In this document: positions 36,278 to 47,871 of the stretch, one piece after another
Position numbering within the stretch: the first letter of the stretch is position 1
How the letters are laid out: each line of letters opens with the position of its first letter
NCBI GenBank assembly: GCA_025786725.1
Contig: JAHLTZ010000027.1
Coordinates: forward strand, 62,001 to 126,000
DNA from: Syncephalis fuscata
Taxonomy: Eukaryota; Zoopagomycota; Zoopagomycetes; Zoopagales; Piptocephalidaceae
DNA length: 64,000 nt
Reading direction: 5' to 3'
The notes under the pieces: generated by a model
The model's database searches: none
Told to the model about the DNA's origin: nothing
What the model saw: the letters and a program-made list of their open reading frames with translations, nothing else
Translations under genes and position numbers: made by a program

Positions 36278-39200
36278 ATGCAACAGAAGGTATTTGATAT
36301 AAAGACTGAAACAGATGCGCTATTGCGACAGTTATATACGCGCAATGCCTACAGTTCTAGTTCTAGTTCTGGCTCTACTACTGTATCAGGAGGACCTGGT
36401 CAAGCGATCATTATAGATTACGGTAACCGTCTATTATTGAATTACAAACAATTGTATATTTATATTCTATTATAATATATAGGTTCTTATGAATGTAAAG
36501 CAGGCTGGTCAGGAGAAACAAATCCTCAAAGTAAGATAGTATATCAATAGTATAGTGTTATACTAATAACAACAACATTAATAACAACCACTATATTAAT
36601 ATAGCTTGTTTTCCTACTGTTATTGCTAAATATCGTGATCGTCGATTGTCACCCAAGAATCTTATTCTAGTTGGTGCTGATGTAGCAGCTCATCCACAAA
36701 CACGCCCCATTGCTCGTAGTCCATTTGATGATGGCATTGTTTGTAATTCTGAGTATATGGCAAGTATTAATAATAGTAATAGGAATTAGTATATCTAACT
36801 ATTAGATGATAGGAATTGACGCTGGATAATATATTCTTGAAACTCGGTGTTACAGGTCATCATCATGTTGATCATCCATTATTGTTAACAGAACCGATCT
36901 GTACACCAAGTGGTAGTCGTAAAAGTAACTATCGCTATTACTATGACTATTATTGCTGTTATATTAACTTATTTTAATAGTTATGTCCGAATTGGCATTT
37001 GAATGTTATGGCGTGCCTTCTGTTTCCTATGGGATTGATGCCATGTTTAGTTATTATCAAAATGGTCATTCAATGAAGAAGGATGGTATTATATGTTCTA
37101 TGGGACATGCAGCAACTCATATCCTACCCATTGTTGGTGGTCGTGGTCTATTTAATTCGTGTAAACGGTAGGATACAATAATTGGATTAAATGGGTTATT
37201 AATAGCGACTAGACTATCATTTGGAGGAAGAGATGCGGAGGATTTTATGTTAAAGTTGATGCAATCTAAATATCCTACATTTCCTAGTAGAATGTCTTCA
37301 TTCCAAGCACGGGTAAGTATTGGAGGTTCTGTAATGATAGATGAGCAATATTAATATGTATATAGTCACTCGTCTATAATCATACTTATGTTAGTGATGA
37401 TTATCAGTAGAGGAGCGTAAATATGCCGATGAGACCACATTCCACGAATTGAATCATACAATACAATTCCCATATACAAGTGTTAAGGTATGAATAGATT
37501 AAATATAATATATGATATGTAAATATCAAATGTATATTAATGTATATTAATTGTATACTATAGGCAGCAGAAGAAAAGACTGAAGAGGAATTGGCAGCGG
37601 CTACTGAAAGAAGACGTGCTCATTTAGTGCGTCTACAAGAATTGGCTGCCAAATCACGTCAAGAAAAGGTAATAGTATAAATAATCTAGATAAGTATGTA
37701 ATATAACTTATTATTATTAGAATGAAGCAAGAGAATTGGAATTACAAAGACTTCAAAATATTCGAGAAACCTGTTATGGACTAGATGATGATGACTTGGA
37801 AGTATGTTATTATACATACATACACACATATATATATATATTAAATATTAAATATTAATTTAATGAATATTATTAGGCATTATTGGCAGATAATCAATTT
37901 GATACTATAGATGATTTGGATATAGCAATTAATACAATGGATCAAGCAGTAAAACGAGCATTGGCCCGTAAAGGTGATGGATCCAATACTGAGGTATTAA
38001 TAAATAATGTTTATTATTTAATACAATTAACTGATTAATTAATTAATGTATGGATGTAATAGACAGCGTCTATGGCAACATTACCACCTGAATTCCCCCT
38101 TCTAGATATTCCTACTGATCAGTTAACGGAAGAGGAAAAGAAAGAACAAAAGAAACAACGATTAATGAAAGCCAATTATGATGCACGAGAGCGTTTAAGA
38201 CGACAAAAGGAAGAAGATGCCCAGCGCAAGGTAATAGATGATGGTCTATAATCTATAGCCAGTATAACTGAATGAATAAATTTAATATAGGCAGATCGCT
38301 TACGTCAAGAAGAGGAACATCGAGAGACTGATTTGGATGGATGGTTAGACAGTTTGAGAACCCGTTGGCAGGTAAATAACACATTAGATGAATTGCTATC
38401 TATTAGCTAATTGTATTAATGTTATCAATATTCAATTACTAGTCTATGTGGGATAAAGCTGAAGAGGTTAGAAAGGAGAAGGAACAGTTAGGCGATCGTC
38501 GTAGTCAAGCATCACGTAAACGTATGCAAGTTATCGCTGAACTGGCCAGTGAGAATACAAAACGACACGTCGTAAGACAAAAGGTAAGTGGATTATTACG
38601 AATTAAAATATCAATATTAACTAGACTTTTTTAGATGATTTTGGTATGAATGATGAGGATTGGAATGTTTATCACGATATTGTAAGTATTATTTTGATGG
38701 TTTATTGATTACTTTTAACCTTGTTTGAATAGAGTAAAGAGGAGGAACCAGAAGATGAAGAGGATCAAGAAGAGTTGGAATTACTTGAATCGTTTTTGAC
38801 AGAACACGATCCCAACTTTTTGGATCATCATAAGAATAAGCAGACGTGGAGTGATAAATCACCATTATTACGTCGGTTCTTTTGGGCAGATGCACAAGAT
38901 GGCAGTACGGAACGTGCGCATCAACTTCAATTGAACGTGGAGCGAATTCGAGTACCTGAAGTATTCTTCCAACCAAGTATTATGGGCATTGATCAAGCGG
39001 GTATTGGTGAACTATTAGAGGATTTATTTAGGACGCATAGTAATGCATCCTCCCTATTTGAGGTAATTAAAACATAAGAATTGGTATATCTATTTATACT
39101 CATGGTTATGGTTATGGCTGTTGTTGTTGTTGTTGTAGACGGTGTTTTTGACCGGTGGTATGGCTCAGTTGCCTAATCTTAGTCGTCGATTACAAACGAC

Positions 39201-39408
39201 ACTTACGGGTTTATTGCCAGTTGGTACATCGCATCAAGTACAGTTAGCTGCTGATCCTATACTGGATGCATGGCGTGGAGCAGCTCAATGGGTACGCACT
39301 GATCCTACGGCATTTGCCCAAGCCAGTATTAGTCGGGCCCAATACGATGAATGTGGTAGTGACTATTTGATTACTTCGCCTTTTAGTAATCCTTATTTTG
39401 CATCTTAA
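36278..39408 (+). CDS. ARP5: Actin-related protein 5, INO80 chromatin-remodelling subunit (several one-base breaks)
   Basis: Arp5 pairs with Ies6 in the INO80 remodeller and couples ATP hydrolysis to nucleosome sliding. Sixteen exons from 36278-36422 to 39139-39408. Actin-fold pieces: IIIDYGSYECKAGWSG (phosphate loop), a middle VMSELAFECYGVPSVSYGID segment, SMGHAATHILPIVGGRGLF, LSFGGRDAEDFML, and near the end FLTGGMAQLPNLSRRL and ADPILDAWRGAA. Between the actin halves is the long charged coiled-coil insertion typical of Arp5 (exons 37564-38583). DDFGMNDEDWNVYHDI follows and is diagnostic. Frame is lost near 36812, 37408 and 38566, each repaired by one base. Because flanking exons are well conserved these are probably assembly deletions, not decay. 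The start is the first ATG before the actin fold. Confidence 0.86.
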
Positions 39409-39867
39409 ACGTACTATTAAAATAATAAATAATTAATTTTGCAATTTATCAATGTTAATTTAGTTTTTATTTTATTATTTGTTATTTGAATAAAATATTG
39501 TTATGGTCACATCAGTATATAGTATAGGTTTTTCTGCTAGCTTGTTTTTTAATTAATATTCATTAATTTTGAATGTGAATTAAGCAGACATAAAAATATA
39601 AATCGATTGTATACAATTGAAATGAAACCACATGTTTATTACTACAAGCTTGCATAATTGAATAAACACAACTAAATGCAGTATTGTTGGTAATACAATA
39701 CAATTATTGGTTATAAATGGATAAACCGGAACATTGGCTAGAACTTAATATGAGAGTAGACTATGTGGCAATTGTCAAATGATCTTGTTTCTCGCCGAAT
39801 ACATATCTAAAGTATATTAAGCTAAAAGCTTAATTATTTGCCAATGTTGCTGTCTTGAGAGCATTGA
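39409..39867. repeat. 3' flank of the small secreted-peptide gene, duplicated at 42471-42716
   Basis: Positions 39601-39865 are repeated at 42471-42715. An almost identical block of about 90 bp begins TTTATTACTACAAGC, and a second shared block is ATTAAGCTAAAAGCTTAATT. The duplication includes the neighbouring peptide gene and its promoter. There is no other coding content. Confidence 0.7.
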
Positions 39868-39999
39868 TTATGAAGGACGAGTAAAAGTACGATGAACAGG
39901 AGGAGCACGACGAGCTAGGACTGGACTGGCATCCACCATAGATGTGGTGGCCACAAGAGCCACAAGGACGGTGCAGACGGCGGCAATGGAAAGCTTCAT
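39868..39999 (-). CDS. Small secreted peptide, 43 residues
   Basis: A short intronless frame starts MKLSIAAVCTVLVALVATTS, a textbook signal peptide with basic n-region, hydrophobic core and A-S-A-type cleavage near DAS. The mature part is only about 18 residues, SPVLARRAPPVHRTFTRP-like, and strongly basic. The dibasic RR could be a Kex2-type processing site. The frame is supported by a duplicated second copy at 43175-43279 with conserved signal-peptide coding. No homologue is recognised. It could be a processed pheromone-like, antimicrobial or interaction peptide, but this is inference. Confidence 0.55.
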   Translation of the reverse strand: MKLSIAAVCTVLVALVATTSMVDASPVLARRAPPVHRTFTRPS

Positions 40000-42470
40000 A
40001 TTGGTATTGATTGGTAAAAAATAAGTAGAAACAGCAATAGAGCTTGTTTAGTAGATAGTAGATAGTAGTGAGTATTTAAGAAGTAGAGTGTAATGATGAT
40101 ATCGCAGTTAGTTGTGTACATTTTGCGGGCTATTTAAACCTATTGTTGTGCTAAGATACCAATATTGTAACATGTATGTTATGGTCTGGCCATATGCACC
40201 ATGTTTGCTATAGTCTAGACTATATGCATCATATTTTTATGGTCTAGACTATATGTAACACATCTGCTATGATTTGGCCCATAACTCCTGTGCTATACAA
40301 AAGGCGAGATTTACTTATTGCATGCACAAGTTCACTTTTCATATCCAATGACTTTATAAGCCCTTTGCTGTACCAATTGCATCTATTATAGTGTAGTAAA
40401 GGGCATAGGCCTAATGCTGCTTCTATTTTCTGCTTCTCGGTCTAGTAGATCTTATCCCTTAATTCTTTAATCTAAGTTCCTTTTGCATTTTACTTGCTAC
40501 TTTTTATTTTCTTCATTTCAAGTCTCAGGCCTATGTTGGCAGATTAGCATCCTGCATTGCGCATCTGTAAAAATACTCATTTTATTCTTCTAACTGATAC
40601 ATATGTTTATCTGTTGATTTAAATTTGTTCTTAATTATTTAAAAACATATTATTATTGGAATGTAAACCTTTCTATCAAAAGGAACTGGCAGGTCTAGCT
40701 TGTTGGTTTTTTTAAATTTTCTTTTATCTTAAAGTTGTTTTATTTCGCAATTCATTCAATTTCAGGCCTTTGCTCATATTGAGGTAGAGTGGTTGGTTAG
40801 AAACCTTTTCTTCTCTATTCTTCCTTTCCTCACTGCCCTTAGTGGCATATTATTCGTTTCAATGTTTATTATTGCCTTATGATGAAAACATAAAAATAAA
40901 ACTTTCTATTAATAGATAATAATACTAGTTTATTGTTTCTATTTATTTGCTTGACAATTATTCGCATAGTGATTAAACTGCTACGGCCCATATTGTTTTA
41001 CACCAAGTAGTAACAATATTGATGCACAAATAGATTTAATAGCCTAGTTTACTATAATCAATATGGTTTATTATAAGTTTACACACCGAGATGGCTAAGA
41101 AATCAAGGCAGACTTCACCGGAACAACAATACTGTTGCTACCTTAATATTATAGATAGGGTTTTGTAAGAATGCGAATAAGAAACACACCGAGTGATTGA
41201 ATGGTCTATTAAAATCGCATATGATTGGTCGCAAAAATAATATATATATATCATATATCAATATTAATTACCAATAACAGGCAGCTATTAAAATGCTACA
41301 ACTGGTAACTACTTATTATTTGTAAGTATATGAGCTGATAAACTGCGTTAATGATGAAATATTACAAAACATTCAAGTTCTATTATTAGTCATTTTACTA
41401 TAAAATGATAGTTTTATTCAATATCAATAAAAAGATAATCGGCGTTTGATCACATATTATTTCTGTTTAGTATCCTACAAGTTATTCAGCTTATTATTTC
41501 TATTTTGTATATATTATTGAAATAATGATACGATCATATGGAAGCATAACAATAATAGCTAACTTATCCGTTTTATCTGAAAAATACTAAGTAGTCAGTA
41601 TATAAAATTTTCTTCTTCTAGTTGCAAATTAAAGCTTTAAAAGATCTTTGTCATTACTAATAGATTGTAATCAATAAAGCATAGAATAATATAAACTCTA
41701 AAAGTGAGCAAATGAAAGTTTATGAATACTAACAGTAAAACTATAGTTTACATGATAGCAAGATGGACATATTTGATGGAGATTTACAATAAATAAAGCT
41801 AGAAATAAACAACTAGCTTTATTAATAGCGTATAATCAGTAGATCATAGAACGATATAGAGTAAAATGAATATACGATAAACACCTGATGTATAACTGAA
41901 ATAGATGAAGAAATAATGATATTATATACGTAGAAAAGCTATGAGTAAACTAATTATTACCAAGTAAAAATTATTAAGCTGCCATAGGATAGCAATATTT
42001 TTATGTAACTTTTACTGCTTAGTTACAATGCTTTTATAAAGAAAAACCTTCAGCAACACATTGTAACAATGATAATTGGTTGTTTATTATTGTGTCGTAA
42101 ACACCAACGATTCCATTATACCATGTCCACTAGCATCAACGATTCTGTTTTTAACTTGTTTATACTTGGTTATAACACTCAGATAGCTATAAAAGCACTT
42201 ATAATTATTTTATAATAAGCAATATGCATCATTCTTATACATTACGCTTTGCTCAATATTCATGTGATAATGAACTTTATTTAGTATAATCGCTCATACC
42301 AACTAATTATTGACTTGGTACATATTATTACAATAATAATAATAATAATAATAACAGTAGTGTCAATATATCTTAATAACTGATGTGGCACACTTGTATA
42401 AGTTTAGTGTAATATGCTAGTTAAATTTTGCTAATTGCTAAATACAAAGCAAACATGAACAAAGATATAG
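40000..42470. other. Gene-poor AT-rich region with short tandem repeats
   Basis: No gene is supported across about 2.4 kb. At 40165-40290 there are about four imperfect direct repeats of around 35 bp built on TATGGTCTAGACTATATG. The segment at 40320-40860 is relatively pyrimidine-rich and slightly different in composition. A GAGC/TTGTTA patch and an AAT trinucleotide run (42333-42352) are present. No RNA gene could be identified. Confidence 0.45.
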
Positions 42471-42716
42471 CGATTTAATTATATACAATTAAAATAAAAC
42501 CATATGTTTATTACTACAAGCTTGCATAATTGAATAAACACAACTAAATGCAGTATTGTTGGTAATACAATACAGTTATTGGTTAAAACCTAATATGGAA
42601 ATAGACTAAGTAACAATTATCAACTGATCTTGTTTCGTGCCAAATATATATTTAAAGTATATTAAGCTAAAAGCTTAATTATCTGCCAATGTTGTTATCA
42701 TAGACGCATTGCTTAT

Positions 42717-43279
42717 TCTATATTTGTAAAGCATACATGCCGTATAATTAATGTCTATGTTATGTTATATAATGCTACTTACGTCCTATTAATACAAATT
42801 ATCAAACACACAAAGTGCGTGATATATGTTTAGTAAATAGTTGATAAATATACAATAGCACTTACTGGCTATTAATAAAAATTATTGAATACACGCACTA
42901 TATGGCATATGCTTAATGAATGGCTAATAATTATACAATGCAACTTACTACCTATTAATACAAGTTATTTAACCAACGCACTGTACGCATATGGTTAGTG
43001 CACAGTTGGTGAATATACAATGACACTTACCAGCTATTAATACAGTTATTAGATGCACACAAAAGCAACACATAATTAATACATAGATGTTGATATACAA
43101 TACACCTTACGCTTTAATAACGTTAATTTGTTATGGAAATAATATTCAATTAATTGGGTAACTAGTTATTGCAACTACAGCATACCACGACGGACTATAA
43201 CTGGACTGGCACCCACCATGGATGTGGTGGTTACAAAAGCCACGATGGTGGTGCAGAAGACGGCAATAGAAAGCTTTAT
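42717..43279 (-). pseudogene. Second copy of the small secreted-peptide gene (start lost; followed by an intron-like array)
   Basis: Homologous to the 39868-39999 gene: after the start position it reads KLSIAVFCTTIVAFVTTTSM, then VGASPVIVRR, but the initiator is ATA (43279-43277). Read straight through, it stops at 43175 after RRGML. If the intron-like array at 42718-43185 is removed, the frame continues RRAWYQTISNASMITTLADN to a TAA inside sequence homologous to the 3' flank of copy 1. It may be a pseudogene, or a gene whose ATG is miscalled. Confidence 0.45.
42718..43185 (-). repeat. Tandem array of intron-like units separated by 1-3 nt
   Basis: On the minus strand, successive units run donor to acceptor: 43185-43112, 43110-43034, 43030-42952, 42948-42869, 42865-42786 and 42782-42718. 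Each begins GTATG or GTAAG(T/G) and ends in AG, and most contain an A-rich branch-like box such as CACTAAC or TACTAAAC. Four middle units are 77-80 nt and share sequence (TATTAATAG acceptor, GTAAGTG-CATTGTATA donor side). The pieces between them are C, CTG, GTA, CCA and GAC. It may be an amplified intron or a minisatellite whose unit happens to look like an intron. Confidence 0.55.
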
Positions 43280-44251
43280 GTTGATATTGATTTGTTAAAA
43301 CAAACAAGCAGAACCAACAAGAGAGTGTAGTTGGCAGGGAGTAGATAGTGGTGATTATTTGACATAAAGTAGAATTTGTTGATAATACTACTAGCTAGCT
43401 GTGTGTATTTTGCCAGCTATTTAAGTCTATGTTCATTCCGAAATATAAAGAATGTATCCTATGGATTACGTCACTGGAATGTTATGTAATTAATAAAGCA
43501 TGTACATATTAATAGAGCAATGATGTAATAGTATGCAGCGTGGCTGTTTGCTTTAAAATTGTTCAGCGTCCACGTCAATGACGTGGCAATAACGAGAATC
43601 TAGTGCATGCGTGGTAGAAATTCACATATCAATCCTACTGCAGTGTTATGCAGTTTGATAATACAGCACAAACTAAATCTATGACTGGTGCTTTAGAAAT
43701 AGAAATACACTACTGTGCCTTTGCCTTTATTTTACTAAATATCTTAATTCTCAATATCTGTATGTATGTCAAATAGTGTGGTACACCAGTGCAAAGACAG
43801 TATTAATAAATCAAATCCTATTTTCTTTACATATATTAGCTGTTGTGAATAAACTAGCTATATTTCCTTAAACCATGAAAATATATTAACTAGTTTGCAT
43901 ATGTATTAATAATAATAATAATGTATTAAAGCGACGTCCATTATTTTAAATAAATGGAATGTTGTTAGTATGTATTTATAGCTGAATATGTAGAGTAATG
44001 AAATAAAAGTGTATACAGTATGTTGATAGATTGGGCAATACATGCAATAGCAACACTGCTAATAGAATCAAAAGAATGTATTATTGAGCACACGATTTAT
44101 ACTGGCCTACGTCATCACGTGTACTCATCACATGGACATTGTTATGCTCAAACCATTCATTACTTTGCTACTGCGTTTTTACCGCCTTTCTACTGTTGTG
44201 TCCAACATTTACTACTACAATTACTTTACTTCGCTATTGAACAGAACTGCA
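43280..44251. other. Intergenic region
   Basis: The left 150 bp is a diverged copy of the peptide-gene promoter. The rest is AT-rich with an AATAAT run near 43907-43924. Open frames at 44020-44250 run into the ankyrin gene but precede its likely start. Confidence 0.4.
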
Positions 44252-44889
44252 ATGACAGAACAGGACATACGAGCTGTTTCTATCGACACCTTCTTCTCGG
44301 CTATTCAAGCCGGCGATACAGACGCAGTACGAGCATTACTAGCCACCGACCGCTCGCTTAGTGCCCGTCGTCATCGATATCAAGGCGCCGTCTACCACAA
44401 AGACCATGCACTTGATGCCTACAAGTTTCTTGGTGCTTATATCGGCGCGGTAACGGGATTACAGCTTGCTTTACTTTCGCAGCATGAGATTGTAGCCAAG
44501 GATATTCTTACTGTTACATTTAATCAAGGTAAGTTTTATATAATGATGACGATGTCTGTTGAAACACCACTAACACTAGTAATAATAACGATTAACTAAT
44601 TAATTGACTAGACATCGATTTGACATTTGGCGTAAGTGGCTACATAAAGTTGTGCTAGTTAGTACGTATGATTAAACTATAGTTACAGGATGGCAATACG
44701 GCACTCCACTTGGCCGTGTTTCTCGGTCTTCATGATATTGTTACTCTGCTGGTTGAACGAGGAGCCAATACATTGATCAAAAATGGTAAAGGGTTTACAC
44801 CGGTCGATGTGTCAGATAGACCAGATGTTGTAGCATTACTACGACCATCCGCTGAAGATAGTGCTTCAGAAATTGTTACAACTGTATAA
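44252..44889 (+). CDS. Small ankyrin-repeat protein
   Basis: Predicted protein of about 160 residues. Exons 44252-44528, 44612-44631 and 44689-44889, all phases agree. The ATG at 44252 (MTEQDIRAVSIDTFF) is chosen because the upstream in-frame sequence has no family character and would add an odd hydrophobic leader. The N-terminus has one ankyrin-like unit (FFSAIQAGDTDAVRALLATD). The C-terminus has a canonical one, DGNTALHLAVFLGLHDIVTL followed by LVERGANTLIKNGKGFTPVD. The middle contains a segment (KDHALDAYKFLGAYIGAVTG) in place of a canonical repeat helix. It is probably a cytosolic protein-protein adaptor. The partner is unknown. Confidence 0.75.
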
Positions 44890-45165
44890 ATAAAGAGTAA
44901 GATATTGTCTACGTCAATTGCCATTAATGATACTTGTTATCATTCTTATTTTGTTAAATTCTATAATTTTGCTAGCAAATTAACCCATTTACACTGGTAG
45001 AATGAATAAATATGTATAAATAAACACCATATTTAAAAATATATGCTTAGTTTGAGTTTAAATTGAATATATAATATATAATATATAGATATTAATAAAG
45101 TAGCAATATTTTATTCTTGCTTCTTGTTTACATGTTATTGTAATAGTATTAGTACTAATAGTATT
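44890..45165. other. Short intergenic region between convergent genes
   Basis: AT-rich 3' flanks of the ankyrin and aftiphilin-like genes. ATATAATAT-type repeats lie at 45066-45088. Confidence 0.35.
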
Positions 45166-47205
45166 TTAATGATTTGCAGATGACTCAGGTGTTGGTGTAC
45201 GCCGTATACCAGCTATACGAGAAAATCGTTCTTTAAATCCACCTATAAATCATGTTAGTTATCTTCGCTCATCGTTAACCAAGCCAATGACTGACCTGAT
45301 GATGCAGCCTTGCGTCTACGGGCTGTTTCATTCTCTTTACGCTTTTGTGCCTGATTGACAAGTACTTCAATCGACTTGTTTAGTAGTTCTGCATCAATTA
45401 ACGCTTGTTCACGGGCATCCAATATACGATGCAATTCTAAAACAGCACTTTTCTCCAATTTGCTCAACTCTTCACGTATTTCAATAAGAGCCGGACCAGA
45501 TAATGATCGTAATGTATCTATATCCATTATTTACAATAAGCATCTATCTATTTAGGAGTATTAGTAAACACGCTACCTGGATGCATTCCTACTAATTGTT
45601 GAGCACGCGCTTCATTAAATTGGGTGGCAGCTGAACCAGACAGTCCTATACTATCAAATGTTCTAGCACCATCGATGCCACTCGATGAAGATGTCTTTGA
45701 TTTACGCGCATTCCTTGCATTATAACCGCTACCAGTGGATAAAGATGGCTTCTTAAGTGGCACTGCTGTAATCGTAGTCGATCTAAGCTGCGACAAAGCA
45801 GGGGATACCGACCGGGAAAGATTTGTAGGCGTATCTTCAATGCCACTATCACTTAAACCAAGACTTGTTAAAAACTGGCCACGTGTATCTGATCGACGCC
45901 ATTGGAATACTTGAGATTCATCCCAAGGCGCTATCAGCTCATCCCACGGCATATCCACCGATTGCATTAAACTACAATTAAATTTGGTTAAATAAAAACA
46001 TTATACAAATGGTATATGATCTTACCTATCAAAAGTATCGGTTATTTGCATATTCAAAGCGACATTATCCGCATCATCCGCATCATCCGTTGGCACCGAT
46101 CGAGTAAATGATAAATAATCCGCCAAATGATCCGATAGTTCATCTAGTGTAGCTTTTGTAATATCTATCCATGACTAATAATAATTTATTAATACACTCA
46201 ATCTAATCTATTTATACCTACCATTGGCTGAGAAGTAATTGTTGTTGATGTTGGTATATTATCGTTTGAAACAACTGACGATGAACAGTCTGTCATTGTT
46301 ATGGGTGCAAATGCCGATTCATCTGTTGCTTCATTTAAACTCGAGAAACCATCTTGATCTTCAAAATCTCCAAAATCCCCAAAGTCTCCAAACTCATCTT
46401 CTTCATCTTTATTATTATTTCCATTTACTTCATTTGATGTATTAGTTGTTATTTTACTTGTAGCAAAGTCTCCAAAATCGCCAAAATTGCCAAAATCATC
46501 TTCACCGTTATTTTCATTAACCTTTTCTTCTATTTCCTCTGTTTCTTGTTCTACTTTTATTTCTCGCTGCTGTTCAACTTCTTCTTCTTCTTCTTCTACT
46601 ACTTCTATTTCTTGTTCTTTTTCCTTCTCAATACTATCCATAGCATTTATAATACTTTGTTCATTAGTTTCATTGGATTGCCCAATATTTACTGTCTCTG
46701 TCAATGTTTCTGTTACATCTAATGGCTCATTCAATATATCATTTCGATCATGTTGTTCATCAATACGATCAACTAGTTTTAACGTTGAACTGTCCACTAT
46801 TGTCTCATCTATTGGTGACGTTTGTAAATCAACTAAAACTGTACTAGTTAAATTAGATTCACTCTCCAGTACTTGTTCATTTGCTGTATCTTTTGCTATT
46901 TCGTTTGACACATCATCTTCACTTGTTGCTATCATCGAATCTTGTAATAATGATGGTGTTGTTTCTTGTGTCGGTGACATTGAAGCCAAATAATCTCCTA
47001 GTTGATCCAACTTTTGTAAAATAGCTACTTTTGCTTCTGCTTTCTCTTTAGGCGACAACGGTCTACTACTAGTGCTGCGGAAACTACGAATACTACTTGT
47101 GGTACTATTGCCTGCCGACATTGCATGGCTAGTTGGTGGTGGTGGTGGTGGTGTTGTTGGCTGCTCACCATCGTCTGTTGTCAAATCAAGTAGTAAATTG
47201 GACAT
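45166..47205 (-). CDS. Aftiphilin-like clathrin-adaptor accessory protein
   Basis: Aftiphilin and yeast Laa2 bind AP-1 and clathrin in trans-Golgi/endosome traffic. Exons (5' to 3'): 47205-46222, 46174-46026, 45971-45577, 45517-45296, 45242-45166, phases consistent. The ATG at 47205 (MSNLLLDLTTDDGE) is the first in frame. The N-terminal half is acidic and disordered, with a poly-Pro run and repeated FGDF/FGNF motifs (DDFGNFGDFGDF and FGDFGDFGDFED), the adaptor-ear-binding signature. The C-terminal half carries the conserved FQWRRSDTRGQFLTSLGL box, DTLRSLSGPALIEIREEL and a Lys/Arg-rich helix, as in the clathrin-binding domain of this family. The penultimate intron hides a spurious in-frame stop, so ignoring it would truncate the protein. 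Confidence 0.75.
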
Positions 47206-47871
47206 TGTACAAACTAAACGCGTATTCACTTCTGCGTCCACTAATACTGACTACTGCTACTATTATGATGATGATAAGAGACTGGTAATAGTCTGTATAG
47301 TAATGCAAGCACTCAGCTATTATAAAGATGACTTGTTGGCCTATCCAACTATCTAATAGGGACAATAGCCGTTGTCAAGTGCGTGGTGTGCTAGAATGTC
47401 AGTGTGGATGGTTAAAATGGATGGGAATTATTAAGGATAGTAACATGTTTATATTAATATTCATATTAATGGTCATGATCATTTGATTAATAACAAGTCC
47501 GTTGATACTCTTTAAAAAACTAATAGCGACCCTCTTCATCCTTTACTATTTGCAGTTTCTTTTTACCTAAATCACTACACATCTACGTATTTGTGTGTGG
47601 GTTTGCGTACGTGCGTGTGCGTGTGCAAGGAAGAAAGCAGTAAAGAATTTACACACGTATCAGCAAACGAGCGAGCAAGTAAGTAGCGAGTGAGCGAGTG
47701 CACGTCACGTCCAACGCTGTCTCTATTGCTGCTTGCTCATTGATTAGAATTATTATTGGTAAGACTAGTGTAAGATCCAAAAGTTAAAATTGTTTATTCA
47801 ACAGTCGTTGTCTAGGCTTATTAGATAGGAGGAGGGCAGATTTTCTATTTCATATAAGCGTGGTCATCAAT
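47206..47871. promoter_or_regulatory. Divergent promoter region
   Basis: About 665 bp separate the aftiphilin-like gene and the unrecognised plus-strand gene. A GT/GC-rich tract (GTGTGTGGGTTTGCGTACG and following) at 47592-47627 and GAGCGA-rich sequence at 47665-47700 stand out from the AT-rich background and may be regulatory. Confidence 0.4.

Noticed and set aside
40428-40460. U2 snRNA-like start (GCTTCTCGG) in the gene-poor region
   Set aside because: Only nine bases match. The branch-site-pairing and Sm-like parts of U2 do not follow, so this is chance similarity.
40000-42470. Mitochondrial DNA insertion
   Set aside because: AT-rich, but no mitochondrial gene fragments, tRNA or rRNA motifs could be found.
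46487-46993. Long Ser-rich open frame on the plus strand
   Set aside because: It is the antisense shadow of the Asp/Glu-rich aftiphilin-like exon; the minus strand has the splice continuity and the FGDF motifs.
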